NCBI RefSeq assembly: GCF_014643775.1
Contig: NZ_BMKC01000001.1
Location: 310,001-374,000 of the forward strand
Direction: 5' to 3'
Origin: Arenimonas soli
Lineage (GTDB): Bacteria > Pseudomonadota > Gammaproteobacteria > Xanthomonadales > Xanthomonadaceae
Length of the DNA stretch: 64,000 bases
The position numbers were made by a program, and so were the translations under genes. Within the stretch, counting starts at the first letter, position 1. The number at the start of each line of letters is the position of its first letter. Below the pieces are notes generated by a model. It was not told where the DNA came from, searched no databases, and saw only the letters and a program-made list of their open reading frames with translations. Positions 48,513-58,752 of the stretch are shown here, in pieces.

Positions 48513-48806
48513 CTAGTCACCCGCCAGGGGTTTGTTGAAGCGGCTGGCGGGCCGGAGCAGGATCCAGGTGAACAGGCTGCTGGCCGCGGTGCAGGCCCAG
48601 AACATGAAAAAGCCGACCGTGTAACCCAGTCCCCGGCTGATCTCGACCTCGGGGAAGGTCATGTCGCGCAGCAGCAGCGGATCAACGAAGGCGAAGAACA
48701 CCATCGTCGCCACGCCGGCGGCGAAGAAGCTGGGCCAAAGGATCGCCCCGAGCCGCTGGGCGAGCGGTCGGGGCGGGTGGTCGAAACGGTCGGCGGGCTG
48801 GCTCAT
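48513..48806 (-). CDS. Unknown small membrane protein in the cco operon
   Basis: A 97-residue protein with two predicted membrane helices (about LWPSFFAAGVATMVFFAF and GYTVGFFMFWACTAASSLFTWILL). The start is a short polar stretch with HPPRP. Its ATG overlaps the ccoP stop and its TAG lies 3 bases before ccoG, so it is a firm member of the operon. I do not recognise it from the standard cco set (N, O, Q, P, G, H, I, S). Assembly or stability of the oxidase is inference. Confidence 0.8.
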   Translation of the reverse strand: MSQPADRFDHPPRPLAQRLGAILWPSFFAAGVATMVFFAFVDPLLLRDMTFPEVEISRGLGYTVGFFMFWACTAASSLFTWILLRPASRFNKPLAGD

Positions 48807-49726
48807 GGGGCGTCGGGTGGCTCCGCGTCCTTGCCATGCGAAAGCGTCCAGACATAAGCGCCCACCAGGCGGCTGCGGGTCTCGCCGATGATCGGCCCAT
48901 GCGCCGGCATCATGCCGTTGCGGCCATTGCGGATGCCTTCGCTGATGCTGGCGAAGTCGCTGCCGTACAGCCAGATGTTGTCGGTGAGGTTGGGCGCGCC
49001 CAGGATCGGGTTGCCCTTGCCGTCGACACCGTGGCAGGCGGCGCAGACGCCGGCGTACTTGGCCTTGCCGGCTTCGGCCAGGGCCGGGTCGGCCTTGATG
49101 CCCGACAGGCTTTGCACGTAGGCCGCCACCTCGGTGACGCCGACGTCGCCGCCGATCGCCGCGCCCAGCGCCGGCATCGCCGCCTGCCGGCCGTCCACGA
49201 TCGACGCCAGCACCTGGTCGGGCGTGCCGCCCCAGAGCCAGTCGCCGTCGGTGAGGTTGGGGAAGCCCCTGGCGCCGCGGGCGTCGGAACCATGGCACTG
49301 GGCGCAGTGGTTCTGGAACAGGCGCGCGCCGAAAGCGACGGCTTCTTCATGTCCCGCGACTTCGTCGATGGGCATGCCGTCGAAGCGCCCGAAGGCTTCG
49401 GCCAGGCGGGCGTCGGCTTCGGCCTTGTCGGCGTCGTGTTCCTTGGCCGAGGTCCAGCCGGACGTGCCGGCGAAATTGCCCATGCCCGGGTACCAGACCA
49501 GGTAACCCACCGAATACACGATGGTCAGCCAGAACAGGATGATCCACCAGCGCGGCAGCGGCTTGTTGTATTCGGTGAGGTCGCCGTCCCAGACGTGGCC
49601 GGTGGTCTCGGAGTCGTTGCGCGCTTCGTCGCCGCGGCGCTTGGACGTCCACCACAGCAGCCAGGCGCAGCCGACGATGTTCAGGACGACGAGGAAAATG
49701 ACGTAAAGGGACCAGCCGGTAGTCAT
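48803..49726 (-). CDS. ccoP: cbb3-type cytochrome c oxidase subunit CcoP
   Basis: A 307-residue di-haem subunit with an N-terminal membrane helix, a second helix (WWIILFWLTIVYSVGYLVW) and two cytochrome c domains with CAQCHGSD and CAACHGVD. It carries electrons from CcoO or soluble donors to CcoN. The motif PNLTDGDWLWGG is typical of CcoP. It overlaps ccoQ upstream and the small unknown gene downstream. Confidence 0.96.
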   Translation of the reverse strand: MTTGWSLYVIFLVVLNIVGCAWLLWWTSKRRGDEARNDSETTGHVWDGDLTEYNKPLPRWWIILFWLTIVYSVGYLVWYPGMGNFAGTSGWTSAKEHDADKAEADARLAEAFGRFDGMPIDEVAGHEEAVAFGARLFQNHCAQCHGSDARGARGFPNLTDGDWLWGGTPDQVLASIVDGRQAAMPALGAAIGGDVGVTEVAAYVQSLSGIKADPALAEAGKAKYAGVCAACHGVDGKGNPILGAPNLTDNIWLYGSDFASISEGIRNGRNGMMPAHGPIIGETRSRLVGAYVWTLSHGKDAEPPDAP

Positions 49727-49866
49727 GGGGTGTTCTCGCTCTGGTCTTCTTCCAGGGGCAGGCGGGCGGCGGCGTCGAACTCGGGCTTGCGCTTGCGGCT
49801 GTAGGCCCAGGCGACGCCGACCAGGAACAGGATGAGCAACAGGACGGTGGAGATGCCGGCGATCAT
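49723..49866 (-). CDS. ccoQ: cbb3-type oxidase subunit CcoQ
   Basis: A 47-residue protein read on the minus strand, beginning MIAGISTVLLLILFLVGVAW and going on to AYSRKRKPEFDAAA and an acidic end. One membrane helix followed by a short positively charged segment with Y-S-R-K-R is the usual CcoQ form. It sits between ccoO, which ends 1 base away, and ccoP, which it overlaps (ATGA). CcoQ stabilises the complex in known systems. Confidence 0.92.
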   Translation of the reverse strand: MIAGISTVLLLILFLVGVAWAYSRKRKPEFDAAARLPLEEDQSENTP

Positions 49867-49867
49867 G

Positions 49868-50473
49868 TCAGTTCACCGGCGCGTGCTTGCCGAGGCCCTG
49901 CAGATAGGCGATCAGCGCGTCCATCTCGGACTTCCCGGTCACCGCGGCGGCGGCGCCGTCGATGTCCTCGGCCGTGTACGGGTCGCCCAGGCGCTGCAGG
50001 GCGCGCATGTTGCGCGTCACCACGCCGGGGTCCACCGCGGTTTCGGCCAGCCAGGGGTAGCCGGGCATGTTCGACACCGGCACGACGTCGCGCGGGTTGA
50101 TCAGGTGCACGCGGTGCCAGTCGTCCGAGTAGCGGCCGCCGACGCGCGCCAGGTCGGGGCCGGTGCGCTTGCTGCCCCACTGGAACGGACGGTCGTACAC
50201 CGATTCACCGGCCAGCGAGTAGTGGCCGTAGCGTTCGGTTTCGTGGCGCAGGGTGCGGATCATCTGCGAATGGCAGTTGTAGCAGCCTTCGCGCACGTAG
50301 ATGTCGCGGCCGGCGAGTTCCAGCGCCGGGTAGGGCTTGACGCCCGGGATCGGTTTGACGGTCTCGGCCTGGTACATCAGCGGCACGATTTCCGCCAAGC
50401 CGCCGAAGCTGATGACGATCGCGATGAGGATCGCCATCCAGCCGACATTGGTTTCGATCTTTTCGTGGCTCAT
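49868..50473 (-). CDS. ccoO: cbb3-type cytochrome c oxidase subunit CcoO
   Basis: A 201-residue mono-haem subunit: N-terminal helix ([20 protein letters not shown]), haem site [13 protein letters not shown], then [18 protein letters not shown] and the axial methionine region NMPGYPWL. Length and motifs are normal. It starts 9 bases after the ccoN stop. Confidence 0.97.
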   Translation of the reverse strand: MSHEKIETNVGWMAILIAIVISFGGLAEIVPLMYQAETVKPIPGVKPYPALELAGRDIYVREGCYNCHSQMIRTLRHETERYGHYSLAGESVYDRPFQWGSKRTGPDLARVGGRYSDDWHRVHLINPRDVVPVSNMPGYPWLAETAVDPGVVTRNMRALQRLGDPYTAEDIDGAAAAVTGKSEMDALIAYLQGLGKHAPVN

Positions 50474-50482
50474 GTCGGGTCC

Positions 50483-51925
50483 TCAGGCGTGCGTCTGGGC
50501 GGCGGGCGGCAGCACCGGCGTTTCCACCGCGCCCTTGGCCAGGCGGAAGGTGCGCACGGTGTTCACGCACATCAGTGCCATGCCGGCAATCACCAGCAGG
50601 CCACCGAGCAGGCGCACCAGGTAGTAGGGGTAGTTGAACTCGACGATCTCGGCGAAGGCGTAGGTGAGCGTGCCGTCGTCGTTCGCGGCGCGCGCCATCA
50701 GGCCCTGGTAGATGCCGGCGATCCACATGGACACCGTGTAGAGCACCACGCCGATGGTGTGGACCCAGAAATGCTGGTCGATCATGCGGATGCTGGCCAT
50801 TTCCTTCAGGCCCAGGCAGCGCGGGATCAGCATGTAGATCGAGCCGATCGAGATCATGGCCACCCAGCCCAGGGCGCCCGAGTGCACGTGGCCGATGGTC
50901 CAGTCGGTGTAGTGGCTGAGCGCGTTGACGGTCTTGATCGACATCATCGGGCCCTCGAAGGTGCTCATCATGTAGAACGAGATGGCGACGACGAGGAACT
51001 TGATGATCGGGTCGGTGCGCAGCTTATGCCAGGCGCCCGAGAGGGTCATGATGCCGTTGATCGCGCCGCCCCAGCTGGGCGCCAGCAGGATCAGCGAGAA
51101 CACCATGCCCACCGACTGCACCCAGTCGGGCAGGGCGGTGTAGTGCAGGTGGTGCGGGCCGGCCCACATGTACACGGCGATAAGCGCCCAGAAGTGCACG
51201 ATCGACAGGCGGTAGCTGTAGATGGGGCGGTTGGCCTGGCGCGGCACGAAGTAATACATCATGCCCAGGAAACCGGCGGTCAGGAAGAAGCCGACCGCGT
51301 TGTGGCCGTACCACCATTGCACCATGGCATCCACGGCGCCGGAGTAGATGGGGTAGCTGTGCATCAGGCCGGCCGGCATGGCCAGCGAGTTGATGATGTG
51401 CAGCAGGGCCACAGCGATGATGTAGGCGCCGTAGAACCAGTTGGCGACGAAGATGTGCCGGACCCGGCGCTTGGCGATCGTGCCGAAGAAGATGAAGCCG
51501 TAGGCCACCCAGACCAGGGTGATCAGCACGTCGATCGGCCAGGCCAGTTCGGCGTATTCCTTGCCCTGGGTGTACCCCAGCGGCAGGGAGATGGCCGCGG
51601 CCACGATGACCAGCTGCCAGCCCCAGAACACGAAGGCGGCCAGCTTGTCCGATATCAGCCGGACGTGGCAGGTGCGCTGCACCACGTACAGGCTGGTCGC
51701 GAACAGGGCGCTGCCGCCGAACGCGAAGATGACCGCATTGGTGTGCAGCGGCCGCAGGCGGCCGAAGCTGAACCAGGGCAGGTCGAAGTTCAGGGAGGGC
51801 CAGTAGAGCTGGGCGGCGATGATCACCCCCACCAGCATGCCCACCACGCCCCAGACCACGGTCATCACCGCGAACTGCAGCACGACCTTGTCGTTGTAGG
51901 TTTCCGCCTTGTTGTCCAGCGTCAT
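50483..51925 (-). CDS. ccoN: cbb3-type cytochrome c oxidase subunit CcoN
   Basis: A 480-residue catalytic subunit with about twelve helices. Haem and copper histidines appear in [31 protein letters not shown] and the later [23 protein letters not shown] and [14 protein letters not shown] blocks. It reduces oxygen at very low concentration. The ATG at 51925 is preferred because the in-frame extension to 51994 would run through the promoter and the FNR box. It is the first gene of a ten-gene operon to safE. Confidence 0.97.
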   Translation of the reverse strand: MTLDNKAETYNDKVVLQFAVMTVVWGVVGMLVGVIIAAQLYWPSLNFDLPWFSFGRLRPLHTNAVIFAFGGSALFATSLYVVQRTCHVRLISDKLAAFVFWGWQLVIVAAAISLPLGYTQGKEYAELAWPIDVLITLVWVAYGFIFFGTIAKRRVRHIFVANWFYGAYIIAVALLHIINSLAMPAGLMHSYPIYSGAVDAMVQWWYGHNAVGFFLTAGFLGMMYYFVPRQANRPIYSYRLSIVHFWALIAVYMWAGPHHLHYTALPDWVQSVGMVFSLILLAPSWGGAINGIMTLSGAWHKLRTDPIIKFLVVAISFYMMSTFEGPMMSIKTVNALSHYTDWTIGHVHSGALGWVAMISIGSIYMLIPRCLGLKEMASIRMIDQHFWVHTIGVVLYTVSMWIAGIYQGLMARAANDDGTLTYAFAEIVEFNYPYYLVRLLGGLLVIAGMALMCVNTVRTFRLAKGAVETPVLPPAAQTHA

Positions 51926-51952
51926 CGGAGCTTCCCCGTTGTCTTGGCGACC

Positions 51953-51994
51953 ATTATCCGCAACCCGGCGCGGCGCGGGGTTGACCTTGGTCAA
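51953..51994 (-). promoter_or_regulatory. FNR-activated promoter of the cco operon
   Basis: TTGACCTTGGTCAA at 51981-51994 is a full FNR/ANR box (TTGAC-N4-GTCAA). On the minus strand GATAAT (51958-51953) matches 5 of 6 bases of the -10. With the start near 51946, the centre of the box falls at -41.5, the classic class II activation position. The leader to the ccoN ATG is then about 21 bases. Confidence 0.78.
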
Positions 51995-52036
51995 GGCGCG
52001 CGCGCCGGCCCCATGCCTGTCCCGTGCGAGGCCCGT

Positions 52037-52621
52037 TCAGCCCGCCGGTTCGGCCAGCGCGGCCTTCACGGCCGCCAGGAAGGCCGGGTCCGGCACGCTG
52101 CCCAGGGTCTCGGTGCGGGCGAGTATGCGACCTTCGGCGTCCAGCAGGACCAGGGCCGAGGTGTGGTTGAACTCGCCGTCGGCCAGCGGCCGGTAGCGGA
52201 TACCCAGCACCGCGGCCAGGCGGCGCACGCCGGCGGCTTCGGTGCGGGCCAGGGTCCAGCGGCCGGCATCGAGCCGGCGCTTGTCGAAGACCTGCCTTAG
52301 CGCCTCGGGGTCGTCGCGGGCCGGGTCCAGGCTGACCAGCAGTACCTGCAGGCGCGCGCGTTCGGCGGGCGACAGCGCGTGTTCGACGCCCCTGGCGCTG
52401 TCGATGATCAGCGGGCAGACATAGCGGCAGGAGGTATAGAACATCGCCACCACGCGCACCTTGCCGCGGCCATCGGCGAGCGTGAAGTCGCGTCCGCCCT
52501 GGTCGGTGTAGGCGTCGGCCAGGCGATAGACGGAATCGCCGGGCAGGTCGGCGGGGGCCGCCAGCGGCGCGCCGGTGGCCAGGGCCAGCAGCAGCCCCAG
52601 TGTGAAGCGCCAGGTTTTCAT
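52037..52621 (-). CDS. SCO1/SenC family copper chaperone-like protein
   Basis: A 194-residue protein with a signal peptide (MKTWRFTLGLLLALATGAPLAA) and a thioredoxin-like domain. Copper ligands of SCO proteins are present: C-x3-C in YTSCRYVCP and a distal histidine in GEFNHTSALV. It may load copper into NirK or an oxidase. It overlaps the nirV-like gene (ATGA) and ends the nirK-nirV-sco unit, 112 bases from the ccoN start and on the same strand. Confidence 0.88.
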   Translation of the reverse strand: MKTWRFTLGLLLALATGAPLAAPADLPGDSVYRLADAYTDQGGRDFTLADGRGKVRVVAMFYTSCRYVCPLIIDSARGVEHALSPAERARLQVLLVSLDPARDDPEALRQVFDKRRLDAGRWTLARTEAAGVRRLAAVLGIRYRPLADGEFNHTSALVLLDAEGRILARTETLGSVPDPAFLAAVKAALAEPAG

Positions 52622-53397
52622 CGTGTGCTTTCCTTGATGTCGCGCGCGCAGCGGAAACCGAGGTTGCCGGTGGTGTCTTCGGCCTGCAGGGCCGACAGCA
52701 TGGCCACGCGCATCAGCACCGCGTAGTTCTCGCGGTCGTCCATGGAAAGCGCGCCGGCACCGCAGAACTGCAGCCTGTCCGGGTCGCCCTGGTCGCGGTT
52801 GTCGGGCGACACCAGCATCGCGGCGTAGTCGTCCACCCACTCCCAGACCAGGCCATGCAGGTCCTGCACGCCGTTGATGTCGGTGGGACCCTGGCCGACA
52901 TCGGCCAGGCCCCGGTTGGAAGGCCGGGAATACCAGGCCAGGATGCGTTCGCGCCAGGCCGGGTCCTTGCGGGCATCGGCGCGGGTTTCGTCGGCGGCTG
53001 CCGCGAACTCCCACTCGGTCCAGGTCGGCAGGCGCGCGCCCTGGGCCTCGCAGTAGGCCTGGGCCGCGAACCAGCTGACCTGCACCACCGGCTGGGCGGG
53101 GCCGGCGTCGCCGAGATCGGTCGGGCCGGCCCAGTGCTGCAGGTAGCGCGCTTCGGCGAACAGCTCCGGGGCCTGGCCACGGCGCCAATCGGGGTGGTCG
53201 CGGACGAAGTCCAGGAACTGGGCGTTGGTGACCGGCCGCCGCTGGAGTTCGAAGGGGGCGACCTTCAGTACGCCGTTGGTGTCTTCGTAGCGCAGCACCG
53301 AGGTGAATTCACCGCCCGGCAGCCGGGCCCAGTCCTGCCCGGCGGCGACGCCGGGCAGGGGAAGCAGGGCCAGCAGCAGGACGCAGGCCGTTTTCAT
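52618..53397 (-). CDS. nirV: NirV-like protein, FGE-sulfatase fold
   Basis: A 259-residue exported protein (leader MKTACVLLLALLPLPGVAAG) of the formylglycine-generating-enzyme fold: LPGGEFTSV, RRPVTNAQFLDF, PVVQVSWFAAQAYCEAQGARLPTWTEWEFAA, and a final NLGFRCARD. NirV of this fold is known beside nirK in other denitrifiers. In the segment ahead of NLGFRC, where true FGEs carry their catalytic cysteines, this protein reads LMRVAMLSA with none, so formylglycine formation is unlikely. It begins 2 bases after the nirK stop. Confidence 0.82.
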   Translation of the reverse strand: MKTACVLLLALLPLPGVAAGQDWARLPGGEFTSVLRYEDTNGVLKVAPFELQRRPVTNAQFLDFVRDHPDWRRGQAPELFAEARYLQHWAGPTDLGDAGPAQPVVQVSWFAAQAYCEAQGARLPTWTEWEFAAAADETRADARKDPAWRERILAWYSRPSNRGLADVGQGPTDINGVQDLHGLVWEWVDDYAAMLVSPDNRDQGDPDRLQFCGAGALSMDDRENYAVLMRVAMLSALQAEDTTGNLGFRCARDIKESTR

Positions 53398-53399
53398 GG

Positions 53400-54929
53400 T
53401 CAGTGCGCCGCGCCTTCGCCACGCTCGGTGGAGCCGCGGACCTTGGCCACGTCCTGCTTGCTGACCTGGCCGCCCGGGTTGCCCCAGCTGTTGAGCATGT
53501 AGGTCAGGATGTTGGCGACCTCGTCGTCGGTCAGCTGGCTCATCGGCGGCATCACCGAGTTGTAGTCCTCGCCGTTGACCTTGATTGGGCCGGACAGGCC
53601 GTTGAGCACGATGGCGGCCAGTTCGTCGTGCGAACGGGTCATCCAGTCCGAGCCCGCCAGCGGCGGGAACACGCCGGCCATGCCCTTGCCGTCGGGCATG
53701 TGGCAGGTCGAGCAGGTGCCGGCGAACAGGGCCTGGCCGGCCTTGACCTGGTCGTCCAGGGTCAGGGTGCCCGCCTTGTCCGCGGCGGCGGCATCGGCCA
53801 CCGGCTGCATGCTGGCGGCCTTGTCGCCCAGGTAGACGTGGTCGACTTCCTTGCCCGAATAGATGCTCTTGTCCTCCTCGCCATCCACCTGGAGGATGCC
53901 CAGGGCGCCCTTGTTGAAGGCGCGGAAGATGGAGTGGTCGACCAGCACGTAGCTGCCCGGGACCTCGAGGTGGAAGTCGGCGATCATGGCGCCACCGGCC
54001 GGGATCAGCGTGGTCTGCACGTTTTCCTGGTAGCGGGTGCCACCCTCGTACCAGACCTTGTCGAAGATCTCGCCGATGACGTGGAAGCTCGACACCAGGT
54101 TCGGACCGCCGTTGCCCACGTACAGGCGCACGTTCTCCCCGACGCTGGCCTTGATGGCATTGTCGCCGGTGAGCGCGTTTTCGGAGCCGTTGAACAGCAC
54201 GTAGGTGGCGTTCTCGTCGATCGCCCGCTGCATGTCGAAGGGCGCGTGGCCCTTCTCGCGGTACTTGGTGGTGGTGTAGAAGTCGCCCTGCATGACGTAG
54301 AACTCCTTGTCCACCGGCGGCATGCCTTCGGGCGGCTCGACCAGGATCAGGCCATACATGCCGTTGGCCACGTGCATGCCCACCGGCGCGGTGGCGCAGT
54401 GGTACACGTACAGGCCGGCATTGAGCGCCTTGAAGGTGAACTGCGAGCCGTGGCCCGGTGCCGTGAACGTGGACGAGGCGCCGCCACCGGGGCCGGTGAC
54501 GCCGTGCAGGTCGATGTTGTGCGGCATCTTCGAGTCGGGGTGGTTGTTGAGGTGGAACTCGACGGTGTCGCCCTGGCGCACGCGGATGAAGCTGCCGGGC
54601 ACGGTGCCGCCGAAGGTCCAGAAGGTGTAGGTGACGCCTTCGGCGATCTCCAGGTCGACCTCGCGCACTTCCAGTTCGACCTTCACCTTGGCCGGGTAGT
54701 CGCGGTTGGTCGGCGGCGGCACGTGCGGCGGCGCGGTGAGTACGGCATCGATCATTTCACCCTGCGGCGGGCCGAAGTCGCCCTTGCGCGAGCCGCCCGT
54801 GTCCGCCGCGCCGGCGGCGCGCTTGGCGACCACCGCCTCGTGGGCGTCGAGTCCGGAATTGGGGTTGTCGCGGCAGCCGGCAAGGGCCAGGGCGGCGGCG
54901 ATGGAAAGCACGAGCAGGGGGCGTTTCAT
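53400..54929 (-). CDS. nirK: Copper nitrite reductase NirK with C-terminal cytochrome c domain
   Basis: A 509-residue three-domain reductase converting nitrite to NO. A lipobox, ALALAGC with C19, marks a likely lipoprotein. Two cupredoxin domains follow: HNIDLHG with the catalytic Asp and type 2 histidines, [18 protein letters not shown] with the type 1 Cys, His and Met, and [10 protein letters not shown] with the third type 2 histidine. A cytochrome c domain is at about 395-484 with C406-S-T-C-H410 and MPPM. Start: ATG 54929 has GGAG 8 bases upstream; ATG 54935 is too close. An FNR-like box lies upstream at 55002. Confidence 0.95.
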   Translation of the reverse strand: MKRPLLVLSIAAALALAGCRDNPNSGLDAHEAVVAKRAAGAADTGGSRKGDFGPPQGEMIDAVLTAPPHVPPPTNRDYPAKVKVELEVREVDLEIAEGVTYTFWTFGGTVPGSFIRVRQGDTVEFHLNNHPDSKMPHNIDLHGVTGPGGGASSTFTAPGHGSQFTFKALNAGLYVYHCATAPVGMHVANGMYGLILVEPPEGMPPVDKEFYVMQGDFYTTTKYREKGHAPFDMQRAIDENATYVLFNGSENALTGDNAIKASVGENVRLYVGNGGPNLVSSFHVIGEIFDKVWYEGGTRYQENVQTTLIPAGGAMIADFHLEVPGSYVLVDHSIFRAFNKGALGILQVDGEEDKSIYSGKEVDHVYLGDKAASMQPVADAAAADKAGTLTLDDQVKAGQALFAGTCSTCHMPDGKGMAGVFPPLAGSDWMTRSHDELAAIVLNGLSGPIKVNGEDYNSVMPPMSQLTDDEVANILTYMLNSWGNPGGQVSKQDVAKVRGSTERGEGAAH

Positions 54930-55001
54930 GAGCATGTCTCCGGTAGTAGGTCGTTCGGGCAATCAATGCCGACAGCTTCCTGCGGAGGCACGCGTCCTTC
55001 C

Positions 55002-55015
55002 CTGACGCGCGTCAA
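55002..55015 (-). promoter_or_regulatory. FNR-like box upstream of nirK
   Basis: On the plus strand CTGACGCGCGTCAA, on the minus TTGACGCGCGTCAG: nine of the ten half-site bases of TTGAC-N4-GTCAA. Centred at 55008.5, it would place a class II start near 54967 and a 38-base leader to nirK. The -10 region there (AAGCT core) is weak. Confidence 0.55.
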
Positions 55016-55092
55016 GCAGAACCCATGTCGAACAGCATGCGCCCCCTGCCCGGCGATGTGAACCCCGCGGCATGCGACTAATTCTTCCGCGC

Positions 55093-55106
55093 TTGACCTG
55101 GCTCAG
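55093..55106 (+). promoter_or_regulatory. FNR-like box upstream of the porin gene
   Basis: TTGACCTGGCTCAG has a perfect left half and a degenerate right half of TTGAC-N4-GTCAA. Centred at 55099.5, it would give a class II start near 55141, 32 bases ahead of the ATG at 55173. No convincing -10 is seen. Confidence 0.4.
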
Positions 55107-55172
55107 TGGCAAGACGCGCGGGCAGGCGCACCCTCGCGACGACCCGATCCGGGCCTGCTTCGGAAGCTCGCC

Positions 55173-56378
55173 ATGAACCTCAAGACCTGCATCACGCTTG
55201 CGTTGGCCGCAGCCGGCCTGCCGTATGCCGCCAGCGCCGCTCCAGCCGGAGACGGATGGTCCGGCCATTTGCGCTATCGCCACGAAGCCGTGGACGACGC
55301 GGCCTACGCCCGCGACGCCAGCGCCGACACCCTGCGCCTGCGGCTGGGCTACCGCCAGACGCTGGGCAGCGGCTGGTCGTCGGGGCTTGAATTCGAAGGC
55401 ATCGCGGCGCTGAACGACAGCTTCAATTCCACTGCCAATGGTGAAACCCGCTATCCGGTCGTGGCCGATCCCGCGTCAGTGGAAGTAAATCAGGCCTGGC
55501 TGCGCTGGCAGGGCGCGAAAGGTGGCGCGACGCTGGGCCGGCAGCGGCTGCTGCTGGACAACCAGCGCTTCGTCGGCAATGTCGGCTGGCGCCAGAACGA
55601 ACAGACCTACGACGGCCTGGTCGCGGATTTGAGCCCGCGCGACGGGCTGGTGTTGCGTTACGCCTGGCTAGACCGCGTGCACCGCGTGTTCAGCGACGAG
55701 GCCCGCGACCCGCTGGCGCGCGAACGGCGACTGGACGCCCACCTGGCCAACGCCAGCTGGCAGACCGCGGCCGGCACGGTGGTGGCCTATGGCTACTGGC
55801 TGCAGGACGAGGACGTGGCCAGCGCTTCGACGCGCACGCTGGGCCTGCGCTGGACGGGCAGCCGCGAACTGGCAGCGACCAAGCTGGGCTGGACGCTGGA
55901 GTTCGCCAGGCAGCGCGACCATGCGAACAATCCGCTGCGGGTCGACGAGGACTACGTCCTGGTCGAGCCCTCGGCAGCCGCCTGGGGGCTGACCTGGAAG
56001 CTGGGCTGGGAACAGCTTGGCGGCAACGGCGCAACGTCCTTCCAGACGCCGCTGGCGACGCTGCATGCATTCAACGGCTGGGCGGACAAGTTCCTGGTGA
56101 CGCCGGCGAACGGGCTGGACGATCGTTACGCGTCGGTGTCGGGCAAGTTCGGCAGCGGAAAGCTGCAGGAAAAGCTGGGCTGGACCGTCGCCTGGCACGA
56201 CTTCGAAGCCGACCGCGGCGGCGCCGGCTACGGCAGGGAGTGGGACGCATCCCTGTCGTTCCCGCTGCCGGGCGGGCTGGCGGGGCTGCTGAAGGTGGCG
56301 GACTACCAGAGCGACGGGTTCGCGCGCGATACGCGCAAGATATGGCTGCAGGTGGAGTGGGCGTTCCCCTCCCGCTGA
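55173..56378 (+). CDS. Outer-membrane porin, alginate-export/OprD-like
   Basis: A 401-residue protein with a signal peptide (MNLKTCITLALAAAGLPYAASA) and a succession of amphipathic strands with aromatic ends (for example SGLEFEGIAALND, QAWLRWQGAKGG, TLGRQRLLLDNQRF), the LGRQRL..DNQRFVG pattern being common in alginate-export-type barrels. Set between nirK and nirS and under an FNR-like box, it may let nitrite, nitrate or another small anion through the outer membrane; that role is inference. Confidence 0.75.
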   Translation: MNLKTCITLALAAAGLPYAASAAPAGDGWSGHLRYRHEAVDDAAYARDASADTLRLRLGYRQTLGSGWSSGLEFEGIAALNDSFNSTANGETRYPVVADPASVEVNQAWLRWQGAKGGATLGRQRLLLDNQRFVGNVGWRQNEQTYDGLVADLSPRDGLVLRYAWLDRVHRVFSDEARDPLARERRLDAHLANASWQTAAGTVVAYGYWLQDEDVASASTRTLGLRWTGSRELAATKLGWTLEFARQRDHANNPLRVDEDYVLVEPSAAAWGLTWKLGWEQLGGNGATSFQTPLATLHAFNGWADKFLVTPANGLDDRYASVSGKFGSGKLQEKLGWTVAWHDFEADRGGAGYGREWDASLSFPLPGGLAGLLKVADYQSDGFARDTRKIWLQVEWAFPSR

Positions 56379-56395
56379 GCCCCCCGCGAAAGAAA

Positions 56396-56418
56396 GGGGC
56401 CCTGCGATGCAGGGCCCC
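56396..56418 (-). terminator. Rho-independent terminator of nirS (hairpin)
   Basis: GGGGCCCTGC, loop GAT, GCAGGGCCCC: a perfect 10-bp stem. Read on the minus strand, it is followed by CCCC-free, T-rich TTTCTTTC, so it best serves nirS, but it may also stop the porin message from the other side. Confidence 0.75.
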
Positions 56419-56441
56419 GGGGTGGAGCGAAGAACCGACGA

Positions 56442-58695
<2,254 letters not shown>

Positions 58696-58752
58696 TTCCC
58701 GGCGGCCACGGGCTGTCGTACGGTGCGCCATCGATTCGTACAGGTGAAGAAG

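Noticed and set aside
49832-52300. 822-residue plus-strand frame over ccoO, ccoN and sco
   Set aside because: It is antisense to certain genes and dominated by His/Asp/Gly/Val typical of a shadow frame.
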